From NCBI GenBank assembly GCA_047495785.1, contig JBLDXI010000054.1, forward strand, positions 2,914,001 to 2,978,000: a DNA stretch of 64,000 nucleotides, written 5' to 3'. Below the pieces are notes generated by a model. It had not been told where the DNA came from and searched no databases. It saw only the letters and a program-made list of their open reading frames with translations. Shown piece after piece: positions 21,102-32,369 of this stretch. This stretch comes from Lepidodermella squamata (taxonomy: Eukaryota > Gastrotricha). Every line of letters begins with the position of its first letter. Positions within the stretch are counted from its first letter, which is position 1. The translations under genes were made by a program, and so were the position numbers.

Positions 21102-22300
21102 ATGATTCGCCTCGTAGCTATTCTCAACGCTATTCTCGTCATCGCTTCATGCTCTTCGGATGAAAGCGGTAGTGACGAGGACATCATACCAACTATCTTG
21201 AAACAATGCAAGCTAACGCCCGGCGCTGTCCTTCCGAATGGAGCAAACCCAGAAAAACCTGTATTTGGCGGATCGCTGTTTTCCCTGGACACGTTAGTTG
21301 AGGTCAGCGAAGTGGATGAAGTAGTCACACTAACAGGCGGCATGTTTGTAACAATCAACTTTGATTGCGTCGCAAAGGCCGCTGCAAAGTACAACATATC
21401 TGACGCCATTCCAAACTACGGCATTATCATTAACGTCAATGACTACTGGCGCCCGCCGATTGTCCATATGAACAGCAGATATGACTACGGGCTAACGCAA
21501 AATGTCTACCCAGCAACGTTTGTGTTTCCAGCTCAGGGTGCTATAATGTACTCGCTTTCTGGCTTCTTTACACCACGGTGTTCAATGAAATTTGAAACGT
21601 TAGTAGATCGTACTAGTTTCGCAAAAAGAATTTTAATCCTCTATCCTATACTAGCTATCCTTTCGATCGACAGACCTGTGAACTAAAGATCGCTGTATGG
21701 CTGCCAAGTAAGGCTCTCACGATTATGGCTCACAACTGCGTATTCTTCGTATCAGCAGATGCGTTCATTTCCAGTAATCTTGGCTGGGACCTTGATAGTT
21801 ATAATAGCAGCATGGAGAGTCCTCAATTTCTCGGTGCTGACTATTACTTGACGAAAACAACATTCACAATTAAACGTCGACCAGCTTATTTTGTTCTCAA
21901 TATCATCATGCCATGCTTATTTTTGACATTTGCTACAATGGTGACATTCGCCCTGCCGACGGAAGCCCCCGAACGAGCAAGTTTCGCGGTAACTATCCTG
22001 CTTAGTTTCACGGTCATTCAAGCTCAAGTTCAAACAAATATCCCAAAAACACCGATGAACATTCTGATCAACGACGTCATTCAGGCCCAATCAATTGCTG
22101 CTCTGCTGGTGACAGTCTACGCAGGGATCACTTGTGCTTGGTATGAATCATTCCAAGAAAAGGCCGAGAAAATCATTACCATCTGGTCGAGGAAAATTCG
22201 ACTTTGCCGCTTGATTGATTTGATATCAGCGTCTGTTCTATTCACTGTGGTACTCATTGTTAATATCGTTTGCGGTGTTTATCTGATAGTGCTGTATTAG
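21102..22300 (+). CDS. Cys-loop ligand-gated ion channel subunit, group B gene 7
   Basis: Exons 21102-21598 and 21655-22300 give 380 aa. The acceptor at CTAG|C is fixed by phase and by the 13-residue Cys-loop (C-SMKFETYPFDRQT-C). This is the most diverged group B member: the leader reads MIRLVAILNAILVIASCSS and the ECD has INFDC and IINVNDYWRPP. The post-loop region carries WDLDSYNSSMESPQF. The M2 segment is unchanged (PERASFAVTILLSF). The M3-M4 loop is about 25 residues. The 3' UTR keeps the AATAAATCCCCGTGAAAATC signal common to group B. Confidence 0.9.
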
Positions 22301-22521
22301 GCTCTATCGAAATTGAAATAAATCCCCGTGAAAATCAGGATATCATCACTGCATACTTGTTTTGTTTCATGATTTTGAAGCGAAATGACCGACTTTACAC
22401 CCCCGGGATTGCTCTCATAAATGTCAAGCGAATTCATGTAAATGAATAATTTATTGTCACTGTTGGCGGTTCATGCTTTCAACCTTGGCTACTCATCCAT
22501 TGATTCTATCCTGATCGAAAA

Positions 22522-23837
22522 ATGTGGAGATTTAGAGCCTGCCTGGTTGCCGTATTACTGGCTACTGATAATTACGAACAAACTTCTGCGGCTGATGACG
22601 ATGAAGACATCAGGAAGGTTGTGTTTCGAGAATGTAACATGCTGCCATCTGCAACTAGTCCGACTGAATTTTTACGCAAGCCTCAACCTGCTATGGGATC
22701 CTTTATGTTCATGCGATTTGTTGAACTGGACGATGTTTCGGAGACTTTCACGCTTCTAGGAGGCGTCGCTTTGGGTTTCCCAGTCGAATGCATAATGAAC
22801 GCTGCCATTCGTTACAACAGTTCTGGTCGTATTGTACCACCTCATTGGATGATGACAAATGCCAAGGATTACTGGCGCCCTCCTATTGTTCAGCTTAATA
22901 GGTAAAGCTTTCACAGGAGAGTTGCGGAGAATGACTTTATTACTTATTTCAATAGCCGATCTGATTATGGAATGAACAAGGACATTTTCCCGGTTATTAT
23001 GACGTTTCCGTTTCAAAACGGATACGTGCAATATGTTATCACTGGACCCTTCACTTCGACATGCAAGATGGATTTCTACAAATTTCCATTCGATAAGCAA
23101 AGCTGCAATATGACATTCGTAAGACATCAGCGATAGTAATTTAATTGATGATTTCAGCCTGTGATTTTCATCAGGCGCTATGGCTGACTCCTGAAATGCT
23201 GTATTTGATATCATTTGATTCCCAATTTATGGATGGCAACGGCAAAGACTTCATATCGGAAAATCTAGGCTGGGATTTAATGGGTAACATCACAAGCGAC
23301 AGTAAAATCGTTTACAGCGGAGGATCTAGTTACTACCAGCTTGATGTCAACTTGAAATTCAAACGCCGACCTCTATACTTCGTAATGAACATCATAGCTC
23401 CATGCTACATACTAACCATAATTCAACTCGCTGCGTTCTTCGTCCCTCCTGAGGAACCAGATAGAAGCAAGTCAGTTGTTTGGCTCATTCTATGATTGGG
23501 GGTTTAATTTGATTGTTTTCATAGTTTCGCCGTTACAATTCTGCTGGCCTTTACTGTTCTTCAAGGTTCAGTGGCAAATAACATACCGAAAACTCCTCAG
23601 AACATCTTGCTTGTGGATATAATTATGGGAGAAACGATATCAACTATGCTGGTTACTTTCTACTCGGTGATAACGTGCGCCTACCCGGATTCATTTCGCA
23701 AAAAGGCCGAGAGAATCGTCACAGTGTTTGGGATTCATGCTCGGCACTGCCGTGCCATCGATGTTTTTGCTTTCATTTTCACAGCCTTCACGATGACAGT
23801 TCTGAACAGCGTAATTTTGTGCATAATGATGGGCTGA
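22522..23837 (+). CDS. Cys-loop ligand-gated ion channel subunit, group C
   Basis: Four exons, 22522-22901, 22956-23118, 23175-23470 and 23525-23837, encode 383 aa. Introns split NS|R, follow the Cys-loop (after C-NMTF) and precede M2; all phases agree. The ECD has the family Cys pair (RECNML, VECIMN), DYWRPPI and NSRSDYGM. The Cys-loop is C-KMDFYKFPFDKQS-C. M2 reads PDRSNFAVTILLAF, with Asp rather than Glu at -1' and Asn at 2', so pore properties may differ. The start is the ATG giving a weak signal peptide (MWRFRACLVAVLLAT); an overlapping frame starting at 22442 is not the gene. M4 is followed by only a few residues. Confidence 0.85.
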
Positions 23838-24060
23838 TACTTGTGACTTGAGAGGGGGTTAATTGCCTCGAGCTGGTTTATTTGCTGGATCTGATAATTG
23901 CAGTCAATCTGATTCTATAAAGTCAGTCAAAAACTGAGTGAAGTGCTAGTCTTATAAGCCCACCAGGGGATCGAACTTTTAATGCATGAATAAATCATCG
24001 AGTTAGTTACTAACAACACAAGCTTTACACAACATTTTTCAGTATTTTTTGGCTTTCTAA

Positions 24061-25384
24061 ATGATTTTACCTACGCTGATAATTTTCGCTGTACTGGTTA
24101 ACGTGCTGAATGCGGCCGCTGCTACCTCGACGCCGGCACCAATAATTTACCTTAATGATGACTTGAAAGAGTACTTCCGCAATGAATGCCATCTATTACC
24201 TGAAGTCACATGCCCGAACGACTTTGATGTTCCGAAAAGACCTCTTCCAACGACAGTTTCAATGGTTCTTTCCAGTTTTGTGGAAGTAGACGACCTACAC
24301 GAAACGCTGGTTCTTTCTGGAGCCATACATTTTTCGATCACCATGGATTGCATTAAACGTTTGGCATTCAAGTTGAACAAAACGCAATACGTCCCTCCGA
24401 ATTGGGTGATTACAAATCCAGATGAATATTGGCACCCGCTGTTGACTCACATGAATAGGTATGAGCTATCAAAGTTATTGAATCAGATTATTAATAGCTC
24501 ATTCTTTTTCAGTCGCTACGATTACGGCTTATCGAACGACGTGTTTTTGAGCATAATGATGTATCCTTTCGAGGGACAATACAGCTACACAATATCGGGT
24601 TTGTTCAGCTCCATGCTGCGGGTCAACTTCAAACAATTTCCATGGGGCATCACTAATGCTCAGATGAATGTAATTTTTCTGATGAAAATATTAAGGTTCA
24701 CGTCTGACTTCATCATTTCAGTTTGGGATATGGCAATCAAATGGAATGCTAGGTATAAATTTGACAAATCCTGAAGTCTATTACTCTGACGGAAAAGAAA
24801 ACTTCATTTCGAGCAATGCCGGCTGGAATCTAGGCAATGTATCCGCGAAAGTGTTTATGCATGAAAATGCCGGCCCAGACGGTTTCAACTACTACGAAGT
24901 TGTCGTGGAGTTGAATTTGGATAGAAGACCGGATTACTACGTCATCAACATCATCGCACCATGCTTGGTTCTAACTTGCGCTCAACTCGCATCCGTTGGA
25001 ATTCCGCCAGACTTGGCTGCAAGACCAGCGTATTATACTCCGAATTTCATTGCTACTTTACTACTCATTTTTGCTAGGCTATCTGTGACAATATTGCTAT
25101 CATTCACCTTAATTCAAGCAAGTGTTGTTAGCAACATCCCGAAAACACCTGTGGACATAAAATTGAGCGATTTGATCCTCGGCGAGATGATGCTCGCAAT
25201 GCTGATCACATTCTACACCGCAGTCATGGGCGCTTGGACAGATTCTTACCCAGAGTTGGCTGAAAAAGAAACGAGTCTGGGTTGCCGGCGCTCTCGGCTG
25301 GTCGACGCATTAGCTTTTGTTGCGTTTCTGTCAATTGCCGTAGCCTTGAATCTTGTTTTTATTAGAGCTATGTTTTTAGGCTGA
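24061..25384 (+). CDS. Divergent Cys-loop-family subunit lacking the Cys-loop cysteines, group D
   Basis: Exons 24061-24458, 24513-24669, 24722-25029 and 25078-25384 encode 389 aa, with intron positions matching group C. The fold is recognisable: signal peptide, family Cys pair (NECHLL, MDCIKR), DEYWHP in place of DYWRPP, a RYDYGLSND block and four membrane helices. Aligned to its neighbours, the first Cys-loop cysteine is Leu (SSMLRVNF) and the second is Ala (GITNAQMN), so the namesake disulfide cannot form. The -1' acid of M2 is also missing (AARPALSVTILLSF). The last intron is 48 nt with no stop codon, so its retention would add 16 residues before M2. The gene may encode an auxiliary or non-cationic subunit. 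The reading frame is intact, which argues against a pseudogene. Confidence 0.8.
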
Positions 25385-25446
25385 TATCAGTTGTAAATAA
25401 TCAAATTCTGAAATCACAACGGAATAATTTGGAAGCAGTTTGCTTG

Positions 25447-26610
25447 CTAGAATTTCGAAAAAAGTCGTTTTCCACCTTTGAACCATAAGATAGCAAGGAT
25501 TGTGACAGTAAAAGCCAAACCAACAGATAGGATGACCAAGGCTGCTATTATTCCTCCATCTAGGCCATCATCTCCACTGTTGCTCTCCGGCTGCATCTTC
25601 GTGATGAATTTAGCTTCAGTAGCTGTGGCAGTGCAGGCTGGTCTGAAGGAAAGACTTCGCGGCCGTGATACGCCCCGGCAGAACTTCCCGCTGCACGATT
25701 CTTTCCTTTCAGGTAAATCAGCAACATTAGGACAATCGTCATCGCTATTGCATGGCTTATTGCTCCCGCTATATGGGGCGTCGTAGATGAAGTATGGTTC
25801 GGAAATATGCGCCTCTCCAGTGAAAAGCTTGTACCATGGAAATGGCACATTCTTCGAGTAAATTCTTGTTATTTTGATTGGCCCATAAATTTCGCCATCT
25901 GGGCCCGCCAAGTTTCCAATCTGATCAACTACGGCCTGAAGTAGATCTGGGTAAAAACCAACAGGAGGGTCGACCAGATAGTTGCCATCGTTATCGCCCC
26001 AGTCATAAGGGCCATCGGCTAAAACATTGATGTTACCAGTCTGAAGGATTGTCTTCAAGGCACCCTGTGCGTCCTTTTTGTTAGGCACAGTGAATTGAGT
26101 AAGATCATCGTCTTTGCAAGTATGGGCTCTAGCTATCTCTTTCGGAGCATTTTTCACCGCGATCTGTTGATCCACTCCGAGGAACTGAACCCTAGCAACG
26201 GCTGCATTTACAGCCCGACCAAGATCATGGGTCGAAAGGTCAGGGGAAACGATACCATGTGGGGTTTCAGCTGCGTAATTCGGGGCCATGAGGAATGAAT
26301 GCATAGTGATAACTGTGCTGCTGAACACGTTCAACTTGCCGTCGTATTGTTTCTCAGGTAGGCCAGTCATTAGCGAAGCCGTAACAGTGCCGTTGAGAAC
26401 TATGGCTACCAGATCTTCATCGTGCATCACATAGACAGGGCGAACAGTTGCGGGCAGAAGGGATTTTACTGATGCGTAATTCGAAGAGGATAGGAATCCA
26501 ACTTTCGGGTTCGGGGTGGAACCCAATTGCTCGAGAAGCTTCTCGATCGTATCAATCTGGACGTCGGCATTTGCAACACCCAGAAGTACTAGCAAAAAGT
26601 AAAATTTCAT
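25447..26610 (-). CDS. Solute-binding-protein-like single-pass membrane protein
   Basis: A single-exon 387-aa protein with a signal peptide (MKFYFLLVLLGVANA) and a C-terminal membrane helix (GIIAALVILSVGLAFTVTIL) followed by a short basic tail. The segment PVGFYPDLLQAVVDQIGNLA and the later FTGEAHISEPYFIYDAP recall the ligand-binding lobes of bacterial solute-binding proteins and of the iGluR S1/S2 domains. No channel segments are present. A cysteine cluster (CNSDDDCPN...CSGKFC...C) precedes the membrane helix. It is convergent with the group D receptor gene, 62 bp from its stop, and antisense to the array. The binding function is inferred from weak motif similarity; the ligand is unknown. 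Confidence 0.6.
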   Translation of the reverse strand: MKFYFLLVLLGVANADVQIDTIEKLLEQLGSTPNPKVGFLSSSNYASVKSLLPATVRPVYVMHDEDLVAIVLNGTVTASLMTGLPEKQYDGKLNVFSSTVITMHSFLMAPNYAAETPHGIVSPDLSTHDLGRAVNAAVARVQFLGVDQQIAVKNAPKEIARAHTCKDDDLTQFTVPNKKDAQGALKTILQTGNINVLADGPYDWGDNDGNYLVDPPVGFYPDLLQAVVDQIGNLAGPDGEIYGPIKITRIYSKNVPFPWYKLFTGEAHISEPYFIYDAPYSGSNKPCNSDDDCPNVADLPERKESCSGKFCRGVSRPRSLSFRPACTATATEAKFITKMQPESNSGDDGLDGGIIAALVILSVGLAFTVTILAILWFKGGKRLFSKF

Positions 26611-27545
26611 TTCCTGTTAGAATGAAGAATATTTATTCAATTAAGGTCATTATAGTAATTTTGAACGCATGTGATTTCACAATGATGAGTAGAATAGCGC
26701 TCATGCTTGACTAAACATTCAGGGTGATTCCGGTACAAAGCTGGAGATTACCGGACGAGAAATTCGGTTAGAAATGTCGTTAATTGGCGTTTTCTTTATT
26801 AAAGCGCAGCTGAGGTGACAAAGTGCTGCACGATACTCCCAGCTGTTGAGTTTTAGATGTGCTCTGCTCTATCTAGCGAGCTGATTAACCCCATACGGTT
26901 TCATTTATTGCCGCTGTTTCGGCATTTATTACACCCAATTCAAAACGGACGAGATAAACAATCATGGATATCACCTCGCAAATTTTATTATGCTACGTAT
27001 TAACTTTTCCTTGCACCCGCTGGCCTCGGCCATATGCGGACCCATAATAATACTTCTATTAAAAGTTGTGGTTAATTCGCGATTATTTTTCAAGGATACC
27101 TTCCAATTGGAAGAGTGTAAATGCGGCCGCGTGGATGTGGTCGACTTTGGACATGTACTGAAACCTTCGTAGAAAATGATAAAAGATTAGATTCATCGCC
27201 ATTCAAAGAAAGGACATCTTTCGGGAGATAATTTGGGCAGTTCCTGTCCTTAAAGATTGAGGATGAATAAACATAAATCGATCAACATCAGCGCAGGTCT
27301 TAAGTAGCGAAAATGAGCTTGAATTGCGTGATAAAACGAGTCAGACCTCTCCGAGAAAGCATGAATAAACCACAGCAGTGCGATTGCGGAAAGAGAAATT
27401 CTGAAACCAAAATCGATTTTCCAACCATTTACTCAATTAATTCTTAAGAGCCAAATATATGTAGTTTCTAATTATATGTATCGTATCACAAATATTTCGC
27501 GAAAATACTGCAAATGAGCATTTCGAACCCAATTTACACCTAAGA
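26611..27545. promoter_or_regulatory. Bidirectional intergenic region; conserved upstream block of group E
   Basis: This separates divergent genes (25447 minus, 27546 plus). At about 27275-27420 it shares ordered segments with 32825-33030, before the gene at 33134: an ATCGAT..AACA stretch, CGCACAGGTCTT-like and AGCGGAAxTGA words, TTGCGTGATA, ATGAATAAAC and AATCGATTTT..ACCATTTACTCAA. These are probably retained promoter sequences of the group E duplicates. Nothing else was recognised. Confidence 0.4.
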
Positions 27546-28774
27546 ATGCCGATATTATTCTTCATGATATTAACGTTGATATCATGCGTCCATTGTGAAA
27601 CTGGTAATGACGATATTAAATATCGAATTTTCGAGGAATGTAATCTTCTGCCATCTGCAACCACCCCAAACGAGCGCAACCAGTCGGCACCGCCTACGCC
27701 GTTGGATATCACTTTCATGTTCATCCGACTGGTGGACGTCGATGATGTAGCAGAGACCCTAACTATCACTGGAGGCTTCTTCCTCCAGTTCAATATACCT
27801 TGCGTTGCCGAAGCCGCGAAACGATACAATGAAACACGTTACGTGAAGGAGAACTGGATGATAACGAACACCAACGAATACTGGCGTCCACCGTATGTTC
27901 ACGAGAACAGCCGTTTCGATTACGGGCTGGGCAAAGATCTTTACTTGGTCATACTTGTAGAGCCATTCAAAGGCCTCGTGAAATATGGCGTGACAGGATT
28001 CTTCACTCCAAACTGTGAATTCAACTTCGAGAGGTAGGACTCTTCGTTTAAATCACGAGTAACTCAACAATTCTTAGGTTTCCATACGATCGCGAAAATT
28101 GCTCAATTGAACTGCAAGTCTGGCTGGCCTCAACTGACGTTAAAACCACATCACTGGGGGTCTTTTTCCTCGAAGGCGAAGAGAATTTCATAACTTGGAA
28201 TCTAGGATGGGATTTCCGTGGATACAGCGCATCCCATAGAGTTCGGCCGTTCCCACCTGTCGACTACGTAGCTGCCTCAATCTCAGTAGCTATTCAAAGA
28301 AGACCCTTCTACTTCATCTACAACTTGCTGGTGCCGTGTTTCCTCCTGTCCATTGTCCAATTAGCTGCATTCTTCATACCACCTGAGGCACCAGATAGAG
28401 CAACGTGAGATTCTGATATTACTTTCTCTGTCAAGAATTATTTGTCTCCATTCAGATTTGCTGTAACAATTTTGCTGAATTTCACTCTACTTCAGTCGCA
28501 GGTGCAAAATAATTTGCCAAAAACACCGGAGAACATCCTGATTTCAAACATGGTTTTTTGTCAAACAATCTCTGCCATGTTTATTACTCTATACAGTGCC
28601 GTAACTAATGCGTGGGTTGAGTCGTACCCCGCGGCTTCGGGTAAAAAGATGAAGCTTATCTGCTGCAAGGCGAGATATTGCAGGGTTGTTGATGGCATTG
28701 TGATGGCATTTGTTCTAACATTTTTAATTGTCGCTAATTCGACTCTTGGTATTAAAATGGCTGTGGGCGATTGA
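27546..28774 (+). CDS. Cys-loop ligand-gated ion channel subunit, group E gene 1
   Basis: Exons 27546-28033, 28078-28404 and 28456-28774 encode 377 aa. Introns of 44 and 51 nt interrupt the Cys-loop (C-EFNFERFPYDREN-C) and the start of M2. The leader MPILFFMILTLISCVHC precedes ECNLLPSATTPNE, the group E hallmark. The ECD has NEYWRPP and ENSRFDYG. M2 is PDRATFAVTILLNF, with Asp -1', Thr 2' and Asn 10', distinguishing group E from A and B. The M3-M4 loop is about 25 residues and contains CCKARYCRVVDG. M4 ends in TLGIKMAVGD. Confidence 0.88.
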
Positions 28775-29332
28775 AATTACGCATCTCGCCCATTTATAGA
28801 TTGCCCAGTATAACACTGTTACATGTCCTCTCGTATATATTGGTTCCTCTTGGCATAAGTTACTACAGGAATTTTGTTACCGAAGCGACGCTAAAACAAA
28901 CGTTTCTCCGCACTCATGTTGCCACTCGTTCTTTCGGCTCGCTGGCGCCTCGTCTCGTTTCCCTCGGTATACATATAATTTGGCGTAATTTTCCTATCTT
29001 TCCATGTTATCATATTCCATGAAAAAGCTGAATAAAAACAGTTATCTGAATGGTATCGAAAATATCGAATTCCTGAACATCACATTAGAAAATTTGATAG
29101 TGTTTTTCATGATTAATAATTACTGTGGTCAATCTTGATACCCAAGAAATATCCAAAAAGGTATTTCAGGCCACCAGAAAATTTCAAAATTTGGTTCCGC
29201 TAACAGGCAAACCTGGTTCCGCTACTGTAAATTAGGTTCCGCTTGTGCCTTACCTCATTGACGCCGCTGTAATTTTCTGGAAACCCCAGGCAAACCTGCC
29301 GGTTTCTACCAGCCGTTTACCGTCCTGAAATA
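28775..29332. other. Intergenic, no gene
   Basis: Downstream region of the preceding receptor gene. Repeated short words (GGTTCCGCT x3 and CAAACCTG x3 around 29190-29310) suggest decayed repeats. No coding region was recognised. Confidence 0.4.
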
Positions 29333-29533
29333 CAGTGCTCCCCCGATAAAAGCACGTGGTCCGGAGCCAGACCCGTTCCTTTTAACAAAGGGTGCTTTTA
29401 CCAAATTCGGCGTACATTTATTACGAAAAGCAAATAATTGGCACCATCTGATGCGCTAATCCTTTTCGATCGTAAACAGCACTAGATAACAGAATGTGCC
29501 TTTAACCGGAACGCTTATATCGAGGGAGCACTG
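29333..29533. mobile_element. Pogo/Tigger-like MITE, 201 bp
   Basis: The termini CAGTGCTCCCCCGATAAAAG and the inverse of CGCTTATATCGAGGGAGCACTG form approximately 20-bp inverted repeats, flanked on both sides by TA (29331-29332 and 29534-29535). CAGTG-CCC-CGATA termini with a TA target are typical of pogo/Tigger-type Tc1-mariner elements. No transposase is present. Confidence 0.65.
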
Positions 29534-30775
29534 TAACCTGTTTTACTTTTTGTTCTCAAAATTGCTGGAAACGCAAAAAATGAAGAATTCTTAGTGCTAA
29601 TCGTTTGTTTTACTACTTACAGGCTTTACTAATCAGTTCACTATAATCACTTCCAATTTTTTATCAGAGTTTACCCGTTATTTTAGGCCAAATATCGTCG
29701 AGATAGGCCTCTCGTAGGATCACACAGGCCTCGACATTGTTAGAAGCTCATTTGCGTTGTAGTATAATTTCCTGGTTAACCAGTCATTTTTTGATCAAAC
29801 CTGACCAAACCAGACCCATACCGGTAACCTGTTTTTCCACCGGCCAGTTTACCCACCTCTGAATCGTGCCGTGCCTCAGATTAATCTTGCCTTGGCATCT
29901 TTTGAAGTGCTCTTGCAGAGCCACTGTGTCGTATAGAAGAAGTTTCTTCTTCTTTCTTGTTGAGAGTAGTAGTATTAATCGTGCAAATTTTAAACGGGAT
30001 TTCAGGATTTTTATCCGTCTTCGAAATTTCCGAAATTATTCGTCGTTAATTTTTGATTGGCGCACGGGAGTGGATGATTTCTGGCCTAGAAGTAGTTCAA
30101 TGAACCCAATTTTTGTAATTTTTAATAAATGACAGCGGACGCATTAACATTCTCACGGCCAGTGTGGTTATTTTGGTTTATATCCTAATTTCCAAAACCA
30201 TTACATCGATTTTCCCCTGCAAAGTTTGGTGCTTGTCATTCCTGGCCTTAGCATTAGCCAACAGTATGTACCAAAATGACCAATAATCTCATACTCTGAT
30301 GAAAATGGCATATAAATCGGTCAAAATCACGATGGAGCACTGAAAATGGCAAAATTAAATGCGTGAGTAATAAAAAATTAATTCGCAAATGAGAAATGCG
30401 CAACTGGGGGCAACTTGATGGGAATGAAAGGAAATAAATTGAATGAATGTGATTTCCGCGATCCTTAATTGGAGGAATCAATCTGAAAATAAGTTGTGAA
30501 TTTCTTTGGATTGATATTATCTACATTCAATTCTCAAACATAAATTTCCTAAACTCTGCTATCGTCCTGCATAGTTCTAGTTTCCCCATTTATGCGTTGC
30601 CGAACTGAGCTCTCTGGGGCTTTGAAGCTTTTACAAAATAAATTAATAACATCCATTCTCTCAACATCGATGAATTAATAATTTAGTAGCGAAATTTGCA
30701 AGAATCAAGAATGCCTCGTATAAATCACAAATATTTATACAGCATACTGAGTAGATATAACCAATTTTTGATTGA
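29534..30775. other. Intergenic, no supportable gene
   Basis: The region contains C/T-rich and A/T-rich stretches and several short frames without family signal. It ends in the upstream region of the next receptor gene, where an ATAAATCACAAATATTTATA stretch lies about 55 nt before the ATG. Confidence 0.4.
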
Positions 30776-32018
30776 ATGATGCAAACGTTTTATTTACCTT
30801 TAATATTATCATGGGTGTCGTCTTCTCTATGCGACTCTAAAAGTGATGACGTTAGATATCGAATTTTCGAGGAATGCAATCTTTTGTCAGCCGCAACCAG
30901 CCCAAATGAGCGCGACCAATCAGCACTGCCTACGCCGTTGGATATCACTTTCATGTTCATTCGACTGGTGGACGTCGATGATGTAGCAGAGACCTTAACT
31001 ATCACTGGAGGCTTCTTTCTCCAATTCAACATATCTTGTGTAGCCGAAACTACGCAACGTTACAGTGAAACGCGATACGTGAAGGACAAGTGGCTGATAA
31101 CGAATACCGACGACTATTGGCGACCGCCGTATGTTCACGAGAACAGCCGTTTCGATTACGGCTTGAATAAAGATCTCTTCCCAGTAATCCTGGTGGAGCC
31201 ATTCAAGGGCCTGGTAACATTTGGCAATACAGGATTTTTTACCACTAGCTGTGAGTTCGACTTCGAGAGGTAAGAAGAATGAGTCAAGAATGAGTTATTT
31301 GAATCAAGCTTATAAGGTTTCCATACGATTACGAAAATTGCTCCATTGAACTTCAAATCTGGCTAACTACTTCTGAGGCCATAACCACGTCTCTGAAAGT
31401 CTTTTTCCTCGAAGGCGAGGATAATTTCATCTCTAAAAATCTGGGTTGGAAGTTCCTCGGATATAACGCAATACATAGGGTTCGGCCATTCCCGCCGTTC
31501 GACTACGTAGCCGCGTCAATCTCGATTTTAATTCAAAGACGTCCTTTCTACTTCGTATACAACTTACTGGTGCCAGGATTTTTGCTTGCTATCGTCCAAT
31601 TGGCTGCATTCTTCATACCGCCTGAAGCACCTGATAGACCAACGTAAGATTTGAAAGTGTGTTTCTTGATGATATTTTTATTTGTAAGCATTCTGTCACC
31701 ATTAGATTCGCTGTTACAATATTGCTGAATTTCACAGTGCTTCAGACGCAGGTGCAGAATAACTTACCGAAAACCCCCGAGAACATCCTGATTTCAAACA
31801 TGATATTTTGCGAAACTATTTCTGCCATGTTCATTACTATTTACAGTGCTGTAACCAATGCGTGGGTTGAATCGTATCCGGGAATTGCCGGGAAAAAGAT
31901 GGTCTGTTGTGGTTTGAATGCGAGATATTGCAGAGTTGCTGATGCCATAGTAATGGCATCTGTTTTAACATTTTTAATAGTTGCTAATGCAACTCTCGGC
32001 TCGAAAATGGCTTTGTGA
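30776..32018 (+). CDS. Cys-loop ligand-gated ion channel subunit, group E gene 2
   Basis: Exons 30776-31269, 31317-31643 and 31706-32018 give 377 aa. The start ATGATGCAA leads a signal peptide (MMQTFYLPLILSWVSSSLC). The Cys-loop is C-EFDFERFPYDYEN-C across a 47-nt intron with an unusual purine-rich acceptor (TTATAAG|G), supported by phase and spacing. M2 reads PDRPTFAVTILLNF, with Asp at -1' and Pro at 1'. In M1 the usual LVPCFLL is LVPGFLL, losing the otherwise invariant Cys. The protein ends shortly after M4 (GSKMAL). Confidence 0.87.
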
Positions 32019-32096
32019 GACATTAAATACAGATTCCGTGCATTGGGCTAACCCGGTGTAACTTTGTACCTATTCACTCCACTTACCTCCGTTCCG

Positions 32097-32369
32097 ATGC
32101 ATCAAGGTGGCACGCTGTTTCTTTCTTCTTGTTTCCTTTTATTTCTTTTTGGGGCAGCTTACTGCCAACGAGACTGCCCCATGTCGACTGATGCAAGACC
32201 TCGTGCCGTTTCGATTCCTCACGGGAAAGCGGCAGGTAAATCCGTTAAAAATAGCGTAACCGTTGCACAAACGGTGAGGATTTTAACGGGGCTTTCTGCC
32301 TATCCGGCCTTTTCTCAAGGCTCTGAGCTTGTCTTCAACCTGATGTTCTTCTTATTACTGGCGACGTAG
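32097..32369 (+). CDS. Hypothetical small secreted protein
   Basis: An open frame of 90 codons from ATG 32097. It has a strong signal peptide (TLFLSSCFLLFLFGAAYCQ), a polar middle and a hydrophobic C-terminus (LVFNLMFFLLLAT) that could be a GPI-anchor signal or a membrane helix. It lies 78 bp after a receptor gene on the same strand. No homologous family was recognised, no paralogue occurs in the window, and it may be a chance frame. Confidence 0.3.
   Translation: MHQGGTLFLSSCFLLFLFGAAYCQRDCPMSTDARPRAVSIPHGKAAGKSVKNSVTVAQTVRILTGLSAYPAFSQGSELVFNLMFFLLLAT

Noticed and set aside
22442-22759. Longer overlapping frame at the start of the group C receptor
   Set aside because: The frame starting at 22522 carries the conserved family residues and joins in phase to the next exons; this one does not.
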